64,000 nucleotides of DNA, taken from positions 600,378 to 664,377 of the forward strand of contig VWYX01000403.1 in the NCBI GenBank assembly GCA_013396525.1, in the 5' to 3' direction. Under the pieces are notes generated by a model, which had not been told where the DNA came from, searched no databases, and saw nothing but the letters and a program-made list of their open reading frames with translations. Positions within the stretch are counted from its first letter, which is position 1. Each line of letters opens with the position of its first letter. Position numbers and translations under genes: made by a program. Origin of the DNA: Chaetorhynchus papuensis. Taxonomy: Eukaryota > Chordata > Aves > Passeriformes > Rhipiduridae. Below are positions 13,498 through 26,800 of the stretch, in pieces.

Positions 13498-16400
13498 TTG
13501 TCTATCATTGTTCATCCCTCATAAATCTGCAGCTCTTTGTCACCTATCCAGGCCATCAACCTGTCCTTCCAAAGGCTGTTTCCACCTGCATAGCCCAGAG
13601 TTGTACCTACTTAAGGAACACAGGTGGCTTAGATGAATGCAAACCTCTCTCTGGTACAGACATGAGATCAAATTACTTGGATTATGGCTGCTCAACAAGT
13701 AATTACCCTTCAGCTGAAGCAACCTCACCATTGTGTACATGCTTACAACTTGCCCAGCTCCTTCTCTGAGCTTGCACAATGTGGTTGCCTAAGTAAGAGT
13801 CTGATGCTTGCTGAACTAATCCAAACCAGCCAAGGCTCTGGAGCCTCTGTTTGGACAGTCACTCCTGGACAGTTTGACATGTTTCTTGTACTGCAGCTTC
13901 TTCCTTCCTCTGCATCCAAAAAGTCAATTTTCCTCTTGCAGACTCTTTAACTGTAATCACCCGGCTTTGCCCTGGCATGTGCACAACCCCTTTAACCAGC
14001 TCTTCATCACCCCAAGAAACAGCCTTTTCTGTAGCACCTAGCATCACCTTGGTGTACCAGTTGAACTCACCAACCAGTTGTTTTCAAACTGTCTTTAATT
14101 AAACACCCATAAATTTGTCTGTGAAATGACCTGTGTGGATGTGCCACAATAAACCCTGAAGTAGGGAACAGTCCATACCTTTGATAGAGGAAGCAAGCAC
14201 GCCTCAAGGTAGGCAGTGATCCAACTGCATGGAAGGCTTCATACAGAAATGTGTTGGGTTTGCTGAATTTTTTCTTTTCTTTCTAGCTGGCAAGGAAGAA
14301 AAGAGGATAGTTTCCAACAGGGAGGATAAAACAGTACAAATTAAATCCATTCTCTGGCCAGTGTAACAATTGTAATTTCCTGCTATTCCTTGGAAGCTGT
14401 ACAACCCAAGAGGGAGATATTTCAAGACCGGTGTGTCAGGGGTAGAAGCACATGCATCTGGTTATTTTTAATGGCAGCTCTGTCCCTAATTTTCAGTGCT
14501 GGCCTTGATGAAATGCCAGCTCTGTTTCATTAACCTTTTGTCAGTATGGCAAAGAATAAAAGGTGGCTCCCAACTTTAGCACCTGAGATAAAGCTCCTGT
14601 TCCCAAAAAGCCATTAGAAGTCCTTAGCTATACCAGGAAGAGTTTTGGCTATAGAATGGAAAGAAAAGGGAAAAAACCCTCTGTGAAGGTTTGTGTAACT
14701 GAACCTATACAAGTCCCATATCTGCAGTCTTCATTACTGTCTGAAATGTGTGTTAGAACCAAGTCTCAATCAAGGTAACCATTTTCCTCTATAAGCCAAG
14801 AAAAATACTGGGTTTATTTTCAGACCATTAAGAATAGTCTCTCAGAACAGCCCTCCTTTCCTTGCTTCATATGGGCTGCCTAAAAGTGAAAGAAAAGGCA
14901 CAGTTTTACAACCATGGCAGCTGGGAGCTGCACATGGGTTAGACCCTAACAAACAAAATCTTCACTGTGCCTTGGAAGTGCTTTCTCAGGGTCTGAGACT
15001 TAATCCAGCACCACAGCCAAAGGATTAGAGGTCTGGTCGCAGAGCTGGGCAAGAGACAGGATTTTTGTTCTGTGAGAAATAATGCAGTGGGTTTGGGGGT
15101 GGGAAGAAGGAGGAAACACAAAGTCAGATTTGTTCCAAAGCTCCAGTTTGCCAGGATGTCAGCACTAATGAAGCAGCACAATGCAGCTCCAGCCCTCTCC
15201 TCCCTCCATCTCCTGCTTTGTAGGTATGACCAGTTCCTACAGCCACAGTCCCTGCCATGGTTGCTACCTCCTCCCTCAGCTTTTTATGGAAACATAATCC
15301 ATTGCTGTGAGCTCTGCTGGAGAGCCTGAACAATGCCTGCAGGCTGGTGGCTGTGAGTTAGGGGAAGGCTCTTGGTTGTGCTGTAGCTGTTGCATAGTTC
15401 AGCACAGCTCTAGTGCACCCAGAAAGCTGCATCCAGAGCCCCAGCTTCCAAGGGGTGAAAGACAGAGCTGTTTGCTCTCTGGGCTGCAGCCTCACGAGGT
15501 TTGGATTTAGCTTATCATGTGAGATCAGGATCACTGCTCTTAAAACGTCAGCAGTGAGCTGTGGAGCAAGAATAGGGGGGAACCCTCACCCAAAATTCAG
15601 GCTATACTAGTAAAGGTCAGGTATTTGCACAGAAGTAGTCTTGGGGCTGCAAGGTTTTAGGGCTGCTGAGGGGTGGAATTTTTCTGAAAGCATCTCTTCT
15701 CTACCAGGACCCTGTCATCTTCTACCACAGATCCTGAGGCCTCCTGACAAAGGATGGCTCACCCAGGATGGTGCTGGGCTGGCCAAGGGGCTGCCACAGA
15801 GGGGCACCTTCATCTGAGGGGAGAGTTTGGACTATATAAGCACAGGACAGAAAAGCAGGAGCCGTAAGTGAGGGCAGAGATCTCCAAAGCTCGTGCTGGC
15901 CAGGGTGAGCAGGGGCACAGGCTCGGCACTGGCCCGAGGCAGCCGTGCTGTGTGAAGCAGAGCTCTGCTGGGAATCTGGCTGCTCATCAGAACAGGAATC
16001 CAGACGGCCAGGAGAGAGGGCTTTTCTTTTCAGGCAGCGATTGTGACTCTGCCTTTGCAGGGGACGGAGCCGCGTTCGCTCTGGGCACTTCCAGCACACA
16101 CAGAGCGTTCCAGACAGCACATTCCCGTTGGCACAGCGCTCTGGTTTGGTACCTCCCGGGCTGTGACACTGCAGCACATGTGCCTGCCAGGCCACCAGCT
16201 CCAAGTCATCCCGGGAACAAGCACAGCAGTGAGCTGAGGGAGGGCCTGAGCCGTGGGCTGCTCTCACAGCCAGGCAGAGGCCTTGTTAGAAATAAGCCAA
16301 GGAAGCAATCCAAAGCAGGGCACAGTAAATTACATTAAGAATTAGGACTGGAGATGCTGGAAATGCTGATTCTCTAAGCAGTGGTGCAATCCTAGATTCA

Positions 16401-19400
16401 GCTTCATGTCTAAACACTCCCACTTTCGCTGCAAAAAGCAGCGGGGCTCGACTGTATGCACAGGTCAGGACAGATGGAAAGGAATGGCTTCCATTTACAT
16501 CTAGTCACTTCCAGGCAGGGCCCTGGGCTGCCCACTGCTTTGCAGAGAAATAAGTAACCAGCCTGGTGTCTGGGATGGAGCCTGGGAAATCCTTGGCATC
16601 CCACCTGCTTGTACCGTAGCCCAGTGCATCCAAATCTTGTGATCTGTCCTGTCACACTGAAATGGAGACAAGAGCAGAGATGGGTGCTGATCCATTAGAA
16701 AATCCACCAAGTAGAAGCAGTTGGCTGGAAGCCTGCTTTCTTGCAAACCAGAACATTTCTTCTCCACAGCGTTTAGCACATTCAAAGGCAATGCCAGCAC
16801 ACAAAAGCCAAGGACTAGAGGCCTGTAATTTGCCTTTCCCATCTCTGGGTTACTGGAGTTGAGTGAACGTTTCATAAGTTTCATTATGGTCTCCAGCTGC
16901 AAGCCAGGTTCTCCAGGACATCCGCTGCAGGCAGGGGTTTGGACAGAGAGAAAAAGAGAGAAGGTCTTGTGCACAGAGCCTGGGACGGGTCTCGGTTTGA
17001 GGTTTGAGTGAACCTGGGCCATTTGGGTGGGACTCACTGAAGTTAAGAGGCTCTGTGTGGTTTGGATTCAGATCTTGGCAAAACTAAGCTCCGGACTTGA
17101 TGAGCCTGTCTTGTGCCGAGGGCCTGGAGGGCCCTTCCTGAAGTGACACTGAGCAGTGCAGTGAAGGGATGAGTGCTAAGAGCTCCTGGACTCAGGCATT
17201 GAGGGAAAGCCATGGCTTTTTGGTTGTTCCAAGCTCTCCTTTCCTTGTGCTTCTGCCCTGGTTGCACATCTCAGGGCAGGTGGTCATTATTCTCACTCCT
17301 CACAGGGATATGGGGTTTCTTCCCTGGCCCTATTCATTGTAAACCAAGGCAGTAAACTTGGAATCTGTCTGGGATGGGATTTAGTCACAAAGGTGGACCT
17401 AGGTGTTCCCTTGAAGCAAAATCTCAAAGCTGCAGCCACAGGATCTCATCTCAACATGGAATGTAAGGGCAGACAGACTTAACAGTGAATGTGGGCTTGT
17501 ACAGCCCGTGGCAAGAACCCACCACAGCATTCTTCAGGGCTGAAATGACCAGCTGCAAAAAGCATCCGCGTAGCAAGGGATGCACGTGTGAAGATGTGCA
17601 CATCTTTTTTTGGCTTTGGATAGGCTGGAGGGATGTTTTTCTCGTAGACTGAGAATAACAAAGAGGATTAATCTCTGGGAAAAAAAATGGGGCACTATGT
17701 TGAAGTGGGTTTTCATCAGTCTTGTGTTATTGTGTGTGTATCTCGGGTTTACTAATGATTCAAATGAAAAGTAATCAGGAAAAGTGCTTGGAGATGGAGA
17801 TTTTCCTGTATTTATTTTGGATGCATGTCCAGTGGAAAAATATCTTCCCAAGCATTTTGCTTGGCGACGTGGCCTGTTTCATTTGGAGAACAATTGATGG
17901 TGATGATGAGTGGTGCTAGATGCGATCACTGTTCGACAGCTTTTTGACTTGCCTGCAAGTCAAAACAGCAAATTCCATGCAACTGCACACGTGTGCTGAG
18001 AAGAGGGTGGGGAGACAGAGGCCTTGGACACCCTGCTTGATGTGCTCACTCGGGTCTGTGCCAAACTCCTCACCAGGCACCGCCGGCTTGTGAACCCTCC
18101 CCGTGTTGGCAGCAGCGTCTCGCTCACCTCGAGGGGTTTGTTTGCTCTGCAGCTTGATGGGATTAACTGGACTAACCCTGCCCTCCTGCCCTGGGTGAAC
18201 TGCAGGGAGAGGTTTGACCTCTTGGTGGAGAGCTCGCCCATGGCTCGGTGCATTAGAGCCTACAGGAGCAGAGTGCTCCCGCTGGCTTTCTGTTTCATGG
18301 AGTACATTCTCAGCTGATGCTGTCCTGGCTCTGTATTCACACCTTCCCAGCAGTAGCCCTGCCCATCCCTCCTCTCCTCCAGCTCCAGAGAGGACGAAGA
18401 GAGTGACACACACAAAACCATCGCTCCCTGCGCTGGCAGCTCAGCAGAGGGGCCACACGGAAGGTTAAATTAGTGAATACCATTTGTCTGGTTTCATTTC
18501 TGAAAAAGGAACAGCCGCCTGCCACATTCATTCCTTCCTTTGCCAAGGACTTTTCAGAGCAATGGCCTCTGGTCTCGGTGGCACAAGGGATAAACCCAAA
18601 GCAACTCTGCTGAAGTCTTCAGAATTGCTCCCAGGGTAACCGAGAGCAGAGCAGGGGCCCTGAGAGTTTCCTGAGCTTCACAGCCATAGCCGCAAGGCAA
18701 ATAAAATGAGATTAACCAATTACAATTAAAATGAGAGAGAACTGCTTTTGACAGTAATTTTGAATTTCCCCTAAAACCACTTCCAGCTGTGACCTGTGAC
18801 TCGAGCAGCGTTTGCCTGAGCTCTGCCCCTGGTTGTTTGTTATAACTGGTGCTTTCAAGGACGCTCAGTCCTGCCTAACAAGAGGTTTCCTAGGCAAAAA
18901 AAAAAAAAGTGAAAAATGGAAGAGGAACTAACACAGGGCATCCCTGCAGCGAGGCCCAGACACAAGAGTCCTTCTGGCAAGTAAATCAGAGCAGCCAGGC
19001 AGTCTCCAGGGAATTAAGCAGGGTAGTGCTTGCATCAAATTCCTGCAGCCCCACACGGCTGTGTTGCTGTCGTGCAACTGTGAATCCCACCCTGGGAACA
19101 TCCTAATTCACGCTGGTGTGGAGCAATCTCTGGTCTCACAAAGAAGCTGGCTGTGCACAGCCTTGCACTTGCAGAAGAAAGCAAAGCTGTGTCGGTAAGA
19201 TAGGAATTATTATCATTATTCTTATCTAGAGCTTCCAAAAGGTTTGTTATGCAGCAGTGCCACACAACCAGCTCTCACCTTAGGAGCATCCAATCCTTTC
19301 AGACCTCTTAATATCCTGAAATTAGGAGGTGTTTTGGAGTCATTCTTTGGCCTGTGCTACCATCCTCTAGCAGAATTTCTCCAGGTGCTGTTCAAAAAAC

Positions 19401-20459
19401 AGCCCTGGAGGAGATTTTGGAGGAATAACATAACTGGGTGTGGGTTTTCACCCAAATATTATCAGCAGCCTGTGGTCTCCTCTCAGCCAATGTGCTGCTG
19501 CTTCTCCCCATCAGGAGACTGGAGCTTCTCTGTGGACAGGATCAGAGAAGAACAGCACTTCCAGCAGATCTTCTCATTTCCAAACAGCTGCACCAGCAGC
19601 CCTCACAACATTCAAGGCTCAGCCTTTTGGGGAAGGATGTTTTGCCTTTAATTAGAGATCAGGTGTTGCAAAAAGAGCTGGGGTTGGGGTGTTAGTCAGG
19701 AGATGCCTGCAGGTTTCTGCCCGGGCTGGTGAGTGAGCAGCCTTCACTGTGCCAGCACCATCCCTGTGGCCATGAGCCCTGTATGTGCTGCATTCCTGCC
19801 CTTCCAGCATTTCCATATCCTGCCTGGCAGGAGGCTGGGCCTTGCAGGTGAGTGGATCTTGAACTTTCTCCATCATGTAGTGCAGGAGGATCGATTTCCA
19901 TATTGCAAGGAGACAGGGCTGTGAGAGCACCAACTTGGGCCGGTGATTAGGAGCGTAAAATTATACATAAAGCTGCTATTTTTACTCTTCAGGCACAGAA
20001 GGTGGGAGGAAGAGTAGACAGAGATAAAGGTGCATCCTCTTAAGGCTGCATTACCTGAGTCAGAGTCTGCATTAGATTATTTATACTGTGATCTGCCAGC
20101 TTTGAAAGCCCTCCAGGTGCTGTAGCACTCTCCTGTTGAGGTCAGGACCACAGTCACCTTTCTCTTTAATTTCCTTTGTCATTAGTGCTTTTTGAGAAAT
20201 TGCTTATCCTTTAGAGATGAAGTCTAAAAGCAATTTTGGAAACAAAAATGCTGTTTGTTACTCCCACACCAGTTATACTTATTTAATTTGGAATGAATCA
20301 AGTGCTATTCAGTGCTGTTACACCTGGGTGACTTTCAAAACACTTTTGTGTAAGCAACTGTCTGCCCACGCTGGGGTATTCTTGTCTCTGCAAACACCGT
20401 GATTTGTTTTGTAAAGTACCTGAGTTTCTATCTGAATTGCTACAGTCTCTTCTTAAAAA

Positions 20460-20830
20460 CTTCCCATAATGGACATTTCCCATTTCCCTAGGTAGCCTAT
20501 CCTAGAGCTTTCTCTTTAGTTGGCTACAGTACTGTCTAAAACTTCCTGGCTATAATTTAGGCTGATTTCTTCTTGCCCTTCCCAAGGTTCTGGAGAACAG
20601 TTGCTACCCCTTTTGCAAATATTGGAAGATCATTATCATGTTCCACTCATTCTTCTCTCTTCTAGACTAAACAAATTCCCTTCCTTCCACCTTTTTTTGC
20701 AGGTCATGTTTTCAAAACCTCTTTATCATTCATTTTATTCTCTTTGCACACACTCCAGTCTATTGTCTTGCGAACGAATACTGCCCCAAACTGAGGGGAT
20801 AGAGTCTCCCACTACAGGGCAAATCTTTTC
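20460..20830 (-). mobile_element. Degenerate CR1-family LINE fragment
   Basis: Read on the minus strand, this stretch follows the familiar order of blocks in the 3' portion of amniote CR1 LINEs. On the plus strand the recognisable blocks are CTTCTAGACTAAACAAATTC near 20,660, GGTCATGTTTTCAAAACCTC near 20,703, and a following segment matching the part of CR1 that encodes the end of its reverse-transcriptase ORF. There are many substitutions and small gaps, so it is an old, dead, 5'-truncated copy. The boundaries are approximate and taken from memory of the CR1 consensus, not from an alignment. An older L3/CR1-like subfamily is possible. Confidence 0.7.
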
Positions 20831-23800
20831 TAAACCCTTATCAGCTTCATAACATCCTGTTTGGAATAATAGCCTATGCAGGCAGCATCCCCAAAAATTA
20901 TTTACTTTTTCAGCTATGTCTTCTTTGGTGATACTCAGGCCAAATCTTAGGGTGCCATTGGATGTGCTCTTTGTTTTCAATTTAGACTCCCTTCATGAGT
21001 CTCAGTTGCCCCTCTCTCTGCCTGAGTTCTTCCATTTGTGGAAAAAAATAAAAGGAGGGAGAAAAACATATCCTTGACATACTAAACAGCCCCATACCCG
21101 CCTCGTAAGATCTTACAGCCCTCAAAATATTTGCTTAATCTCCCAGTATCTTGGCAAGGCACATAGGTATTAGCGCTCCCAGGTGTTCTTATCCACTGAT
21201 CTCAAAATATTCTCCTTCTTGCTTTAAACGTGGGGAGAGTGAAGTGTTTGGAAGCTCAGTTTTCACAGGCAACAAAGATCCCCCCACTCCATTTAAAGTC
21301 AGTGGAAAGTGTGGGTTGCAAGCCAGTGGGAGAACTGGGCTTTAAGTGACAGGCTGGGGTCCCCTCGAAAGTTAATCCTACAGGCAGGAGTGAGAGCCCA
21401 GGTTTCCTGAGCCTGTCTGCTGAGCAGAACCAGGCTGCCTCCTGCTCAGCTGTATGAACACACCTCATGTGGTCAAACCCATCTGTAATCCCCCAGGAAA
21501 ACCTCCTCAGTCGTGGCAGGGATCACGGTGCCCTGGAGAAGAGTCGGGTTCATCAACACTCGCGCTGCTCCCCAATTTGAAATCTCGTTCCTCTCCTATT
21601 TGTTTGCACGTTGCACAGCTGAGAGGCCTGCTAAAGAAAACAGACAGCACCTGTGCCAAGCTCTTTGGTTCTCCAGCAGTAAAAGATATTAATAGTTTCC
21701 AGCTCTGTGTTTTGCATCCTGCCTTGCTTAGAGCTCACCTGCTCTCTGTGAACTGGGAGGCTGCTCGGTGCTGCTCACCGAACAAAAGGCTGGTTTGTAA
21801 AAGACAAATCTGGGGGAATTTTTTAAATTCCAAAAATAGACAAGGGGGGGAAATGTGCCAGCAAGATGGATCTCATTTCATTTCCCAAATCCCTCTGGTC
21901 TCCAGAGTTCATTCTTTGCTCTTAATGTTTCATGCTATGGCTTATTTTAGGCTCCTTAGTGGAAAGTTTAAAACATTTACTTAAAGGCGAAGCTTCAGCT
22001 GGCATAAGCTGTCACAGCTCCCTTGGCTTCAGTTGCCTTCAGCAGAGGAGCTGCCCTTTAGCATTTAAATTGCTCATTAGAGAATGGAAAACTGTGTTGC
22101 TTGAAATCATCTGCAAATACCAAGGAGAAAGGAATAGAGAGGAAGGGGCCACAGTAGGAATTTCAGCTGAGAAAGCGTCTTTCCAAATGGACAGGTGCAA
22201 ACGCAGAGCACGCCTGGCACTCACTTCTCTTCAAGTCTTTCCTCAGATCCCACTCCAAAGCGGCTGCCAGTGCCCCACCAGAAGCCCTGAGGGGCTGGTG
22301 ATGCCGGGTCTTGCTGGGCAGCAGGAATGAGGCTGCAGGAATCTCCTACAGGGCAGTACAGGCTGCTGAGCACCACCAGCCTGCAGCCATTTGATTGACC
22401 ATGCCCCAGTGGTGCTCCTTTGTGCCACAGAGGTGTGTCCAGAAGCACCAAGGGGTTCTGATAAATGTTTTTCTGGAACACACAAGCTCCTTGTCTAAAA
22501 CCTTTGGGCCAGCCTGGAAAGGTGCTGGTTTAGCTGAATGGCAAGGATGGAGATTTCCTGGCAATGCCCCATCCCAGAGCCATTCCAGCTCTAAATTCCA
22601 TCCATACTGGCCTGTTTTGCAGCCCTGGTGATCCTACAGGGGGGGCTAGAACAGCACTGTCACAGTTGCCATGCAGTCAGTGCTTTTACAGGGAACATCT
22701 GCAAGCTCTTCCTTTTGTTCAGCATATCCTGAAGGAAAAAGAAGAAAAAAAGAAAGAAAAATCAGCAAAGGTGCAATATGTTTTTCCTTTTGCTGTCAAG
22801 TTTAACAAACAGCAGCCATCTGAGCCTGCCCCATTTCTGAGGTTGTTTTCCTGCACTGGTCCCTTTCTTGTGTGTCCTGACTGAAATTGAACCAACCTCC
22901 CAGATTCTCCGGTAAATCATGTCAGCGGGGCTATTCCTGATCGACACCAGCCTAAGACCAGAGGAGACTGCCAAAGCCCAAAGGATGGGAGCAGTTATTT
23001 TGCCAGCACCCTGGCTGGATTTGTGTCTCTGTAGGAATGTGTACACTTCCCTTTGCTTTTGCAATGGCACCAGCGTGTTGACGAACTGCAGTGCTGCTAT
23101 TTATCCCTTAATTGCTCCCATGACTCACATTAAAGTAACAATTTTCCGTAGAAACAAACACAGGCAGAGCTGACACCGCTCGAACTGCTTTTATTCTGAA
23201 ACACACTCTGTACTTCGGGTTTTGAGGGTGGCAGCTCTGGAGGCTGCTCCATATTCCTGGTGCTCCATGTTCTTGGGTTCTGATGGAGTTAAGGGCAGTG
23301 AGACTCACTGGGCACTCGCTTGCTCTGGGCTGGGGAGGAAGGGTTGGATTAGAGCCCACGTGGGGCTGAGGACCACTCAGCATGCTGTGCTTTCAGGGGA
23401 GATGGGTGTGAAGCATAGCTCAGGACAGGGTGGTTCTGTCCCCAGTGGTTCCTGGGTGTTCTTAGCACATGCTCAGCTGCCAGTGTTCTTGTCAGGATGC
23501 TCCCTCTGCTTAATTTTCTTGTGGGCACGTCAACCTGGGCTGCTGCTCTGTGTTTTTACTTGTCTTGAGAGGCTCAGTCAGGGAGAGCAGCAGGATTGCC
23601 ATCCCTGGATCTTATCTGGGGATATTCATCCTGCTCTCTGCGTCGTTTCAATTACAGGTGCCACAGCTGGGTGTGAGCATCCTTGGCTGAGTCAGTTATT
23701 TGACTAATGAAATAATTAGCTGGCAGATCTCAGCTGCATCCTTTGGGCCAGCCTGGCATCAGTTGTTGTGTGGGGTTGTCGTGGACTTTGAATCCTGTGC

Positions 23801-26800
23801 CTGACCCTCGTAAAGCATTATGCATACAGGGGATGTCAAGAGGAATCTTTTTCTTTTCCAAACCTGCCTGCCTTGTCTTGTCACTAGAATTGTCAAGTAT
23901 CACCCTACTTTTGTTCATCTGTGGAGCCAGGAGAACTCAGGCAGAGTCAAAGCTGTTTGTATTTGCAGCTGCCATTATTTATAGCAATTAGATGTCCCTG
24001 GTGATGATGTTCCAGTGCCTCTCCATCCTGTGGGGCAGGAGCAAGGATTTCTCATTCCTCAGAGCTGCATATGTTTATCCTAAAATCCTCCCACAAAGGG
24101 AGCCCTTCCCAGGGCTTTGCCACAGGCACTGCAGGCATGGCAGGGTGAATACATCCCTTCTGGAGGTTGTTGCCAAGCCTCCCTGTAGCCAAAGAGGAGG
24201 GAAAATGACCCCACACTATCTCTTCCCAAGGCAGGGAACTGTAATGTCCAGTGAGATGTAGATACTGGAGCGCTCAGAGCCCTCAGCCAGGAAACTGGGC
24301 CCCTTTACAAAAACTGCTATGCAGTCACATAAACACCATTCCTGCTCCAAAACACTCCTTGCATCATGGAAAAGCCAAGAGCAAGCAGGTGGATGGAGAG
24401 AGGAGGGACGTGGAAGCACAGGGTGATGACAGCAGCAGCACTGTCCCAGCACCCAGGGTCAGGAGGTGGCCAGAGGGCACCTGCTTTGCTGTGGGCTTTG
24501 CTTTGCACACTGGGCAAAGGAGGGAATGATGGAGCAGAGCCCTGGAAAGCTGGAGTGGGCTGGCTCCAGGCAGGCAGCGTGCTGCTTTTGCCACTGTGTG
24601 TTTTGAGAGATTGTGTGATTTGATGTAGAGTCTGTTAGAGTTGGCTGTAACTCCCTTATGCTTTGTCCGTGCAGATAAAGCTGTGTTCATTTGATACTTC
24701 TCTGCTCCACGCACTCGCTCGAACTCTAAAAAGCGTGGTTAGAAAAAAAACAAACAAAAAACATTTTTAAATGCAGCTTTGGCTGTGCAGGCTTCCCAGG
24801 AAATGCCTATAGAAACTGTCTGGCAGGAAACAGCTACAAAGGGAAGAAGAGGAGGGAGGCAAAGCCCAGCAGACCTGGATTCTTAGAGACCATGTGCAGC
24901 TTCTTCCTCTCCAGCTCCTCAGGGCTCTTGGCTGTCTCTTCATGTTGCTTCCAAGGCCCCACACATTACAAATGTCTTTCATGAGGGCTTGTCAGCCTCC
25001 CACCATGCCCGAGTCCCATCAGGTCTCTTCTCCTCTGAAGAAGAAACTTGTAAGGGCTCAGTAGCCATGACTGAAGCCAGATTTTCAAACAGGGCCAGCT
25101 CCCCATAAACCACTGGGCTTTTCTGAAAGTCTGGCTCTGAGAAAAGCCTTTATTTCCTTTTTATTTTTTTTTTTCCTACACTAGGACTGAATCAGTAACA
25201 TAAACATTAGGCTGACTCGGCTGAATATCTCCTCCCTAGAGGGCTTCTCTCTTTTTCTGCCTCCTTTAGCTCTGCCAAGGTGCTGATAACCAACATGTGC
25301 CACATGGCAACATATCCATGAGGCTGACAGAGCCCTGTTCCGTGGGCATTTTCAACCCAGGCTGCAGAAGGAGCTGGGAAGGAGGGAGTCAGAAACAAGC
25401 CTCTCCTGGCAGACGAGATGGAGCAATCACAGCCCTTCCAGCAGGCAGGGCGGTATTTCGGCAGTGCAAGCCCCTACTTTGTGCCTAAACACCTGAAGTT
25501 TCCAGGCATGAGACCAGGGTTTTGACTTTCCCTTAGACAAGTGTGGGTTTGGCCCAGTCAGGGAGACAAAATAAAGTGCATCAGCTCACCAAATGTGAGG
25601 AGAGCAGCAGGGAGTGGGAGCTGTCCCTGTTTTCTTTCTGCAGCTGCTTTTGAATCAGCTTTGAATGATGGCAGCTAAGAGGGACCAGGGCAGGAGCAGC
25701 CAGCACAGGAGAGATGCCAGGCAGGGCCATGGTGCCCATCACATCCTTTCCATCCCCCACAGGACTCGTGTCACTCGTGGGACAGCTCCTGTTGGACTGA
25801 CCACAGCAGTGTCATGGATCCACGCAGGATCAGCACAGCAAAAAAGAACAAACAGAAGCAAAGGAATTAAGAAGTGCCTCCCCCCAAGAAAACCTTCCCA
25901 GTTCCTGTGTCCTGCCACAGGGTTATTGCCTTGACTTGCCTCACACATTTGCCAGCAGCAGATTCTGCTTTCAGTGAGTGACTTTAAAATATTTACCCTT
26001 TTTTGAAGCAAGAAGGCAGAGAGAGGATTCCCTTACTCCTTCTCCTGGTTTAAAAGAAGGCTTAATTGGAGATGTGGAGCACACATCAGTGCACCTTCCC
26101 ACCTCCCCTTGAACTGGACTGTTGAACAGCCAGGCTGCAGCCTCCCTTGCACCAGGATGTGGTTGTGCCCAAGGCTCTCATCCTCCCAGGATGCAGAAAC
26201 ATCAACTGAGTAGCATCCACCTAAGTTTTCTTTTGCCTAGAGGCTGGCATGGGGCGACACCAGCTAGTGGCTCATGTTTTCACAGGTAGGGGCTCCAAAT
26301 TTGTTCCAGAAAGAGAGTTCAGTTGCCCCTAACTTCTCCTGAGCCCAGCAGCTTCAAAGACATGTCCCCCACACTTTATCATAACAACATTTAGAAAGCA
26401 GTTTGAATTTCTTCCAGCTGGCCTCATGTTACAGAGATCCCTATCAGCACCCGGGAGGAAAGAATTAGCAAGAAAAACAAGCGTCTCTTTAAACTTCACC
26501 AAGAAAATGAAAATGCAAAGAAAAAGGCCCCGTAAAAAGCAGAGATGTAGCCCAGTGACGTCCAAACAATATGCTCTTTTCCTAGGGTTGTTTGAGGTAG
26601 AAGGGATCCTAATGCTTGACCTTCCTTGTGTCAGCTGCAGACTTTGAACACCAATGGCAGGGTTTTATCAAAGCCAGATGCATTTGCACAGGTTCTGTCT
26701 GTGTGACCTCCCTCCCAGCCACTGGGAACGAGCACCCCGAGTGAATATTAACCCAGGCAGGAGCGTGTGCCTGGGGATGCAGGGAGTCACCGGGGCCGAG

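Larger units (their letters stand above)
3874..20459. other. Noncoding, mostly unique sequence
   Basis: No coding exon is supported on either strand. Visible low-complexity features are an 11-C run followed by a T-rich tract (5,318-5,344), GAGGAG-type purine repeats (about 7,659-7,682) and a 16-A run (13,482-13,497). Several frames exceed 100 codons (for example 10,670-11,215 and 17,916-18,413), but they show no domain pattern, have no splice context and overlap equally long frames on the other strand. Confidence 0.6.

Noticed and set aside
17916..18413. 165-codon minus frame and 97-codon plus frames over the same bases
   Set aside because: Mutually overlapping frames in moderately GC-rich DNA; no family resemblance, so treated as chance.
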